A stretch of DNA of 64,000 bases, from NCBI RefSeq assembly GCF_000732925.1, contig NZ_CP008953.1, positions 62,001-126,000 on the forward strand. The letters are read 5' to 3'. This stretch comes from Amycolatopsis japonica. GTDB lineage: Bacteria > Actinomycetota > Actinomycetes > Mycobacteriales > Pseudonocardiaceae. The stretch's first letter is position 1. Each line of letters starts with the position of its first letter. The notes beneath the pieces were generated by a model that saw nothing but the letters and a program-made list of their open reading frames with translations, searched no databases and was not told where the DNA came from. Below, one piece after another: positions 63,826 to 64,000 of the stretch. Position numbers and translations under genes: made by a program.

Positions 63826-64000
63826 ATGGCTGATCGGACCGACTGGCGGAGGCTTCGCGAGCGGCGGATGGCGGAGCCCGGCGCCGCTGACGCGTACGAG
63901 GCCGCGAAGCTGGCTTATGTCCTGGGCATGACGGTGCGTGAAATGCGTGAGGCACGTGGCTGGTCTCAGACGATGCTCGCCACGAGGGCGGGGATGACGC
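63826..64000 (+). CDS. XRE-family antitoxin (HigA-like), partial at the window end
   Basis: The first 58 codons are in the window. It starts at ATG 63826 after GAGGAGTGAG. The start is MADRTDWRRLRERR and the HTH begins with TVREMREARGWSQTMLATRAGMT, cited by ends. It is the expected partner of the RelE/HigB toxin and would bind the shared promoter. Confidence 0.85.
   Translation, partial: MADRTDWRRLRERRMAEPGAADAYEAAKLAYVLGMTVREMREARGWSQTMLATRAGMT

Overview
The window reads as chromosomal DNA of a high-GC actinomycete. It is dense with genes, uses GTG starts often and a TTG start once, has many 4-base (ATGA/GTGA) overlaps inside operons, and shows several apparently leaderless genes. The regulator types (XRE-TPR, MmyB-like XRE, PadR, TetR, NB-ARC-TPR, ECF sigma, Ser/Thr kinases) and the frequent in-gene word CTGTGGAC suggest Pseudonocardiaceae, probably Amycolatopsis. 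The genus is an inference, not a match I could run.

Layout. 1-4591: a catabolic/import operon with two oligopeptide-type ABC ATPases (the first cut by the window edge), an aldehyde dehydrogenase, an SDR and an amidase. 4592-6384: a two-gene islet of an AAA/ABC-type ATPase and a DUF4276 (TOPRIM-like) protein, the best candidate here for a phage-defence system. 6622-8543: two CitE/malyl-CoA-lyase-like lyases. 8662-13142: two tandem receptor Ser/Thr kinases with RsiV/DUF3298-like outer domains. 13462-18355: a hypothetical protein, an NAD(P)-binding reductase, a PRPP-synthetase homologue, an alditol/aldonolactone oxidase and a D-threonine-aldolase-like PLP enzyme. 18773-22115: TetR opposite a GH1 beta-glucosidase and an MFS transporter. 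22429-28147: a cysteine-rich small protein pair, an XRE-TPR regulator, an APH-like kinase and an NB-ARC-TPR STAND protein. 28361-31907: a RibD-C/DHFR-like reductase and a copper set (CopD, CopC, YcnI and a membrane protein). 32139-35689: a complete glycine-betaine/choline ABC operon (OpuC type). 35762-45838: a RecB-like nuclease, PadR, a methyltransferase, an SDR, UDP-glucose dehydrogenase, TetR opposite an FAD monooxygenase, and a gamma-glutamyltransferase. 46022-49846: an ECF sigma/VOC pair and an MFS drug exporter opposite its probable XRE regulator. 50741-51692: an antitoxin followed by a broken PIN toxin. 51832-54829: a two-component system and a Crp/Fnr regulator. 54896-54976: a 26-residue membrane peptide gene. 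55169-63273: a surface-glycan operon (two glycosyltransferases, a coiled-coil protein, a WbdD-like methyltransferase-kinase and two SHOCT-like membrane proteins). The right edge holds a RelE/HigB-type toxin and the start of its XRE antitoxin.

Two features run through the whole window. First, seven 45-bp palindromic elements lie in intergenic DNA, five of them between convergent genes. They act plausibly as terminators, yet all share one fixed internal codon spacing. Second, at least six genes have a TANNNT hexamer exactly 7 bases before the start codon and little or no Shine-Dalgarno, as expected of leaderless transcripts. Two intergenic regions also carry perfect TTGTCCACA DnaA boxes, three in one and two in the other. 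No rRNA, tRNA, CRISPR array, insertion sequence or prophage was seen.
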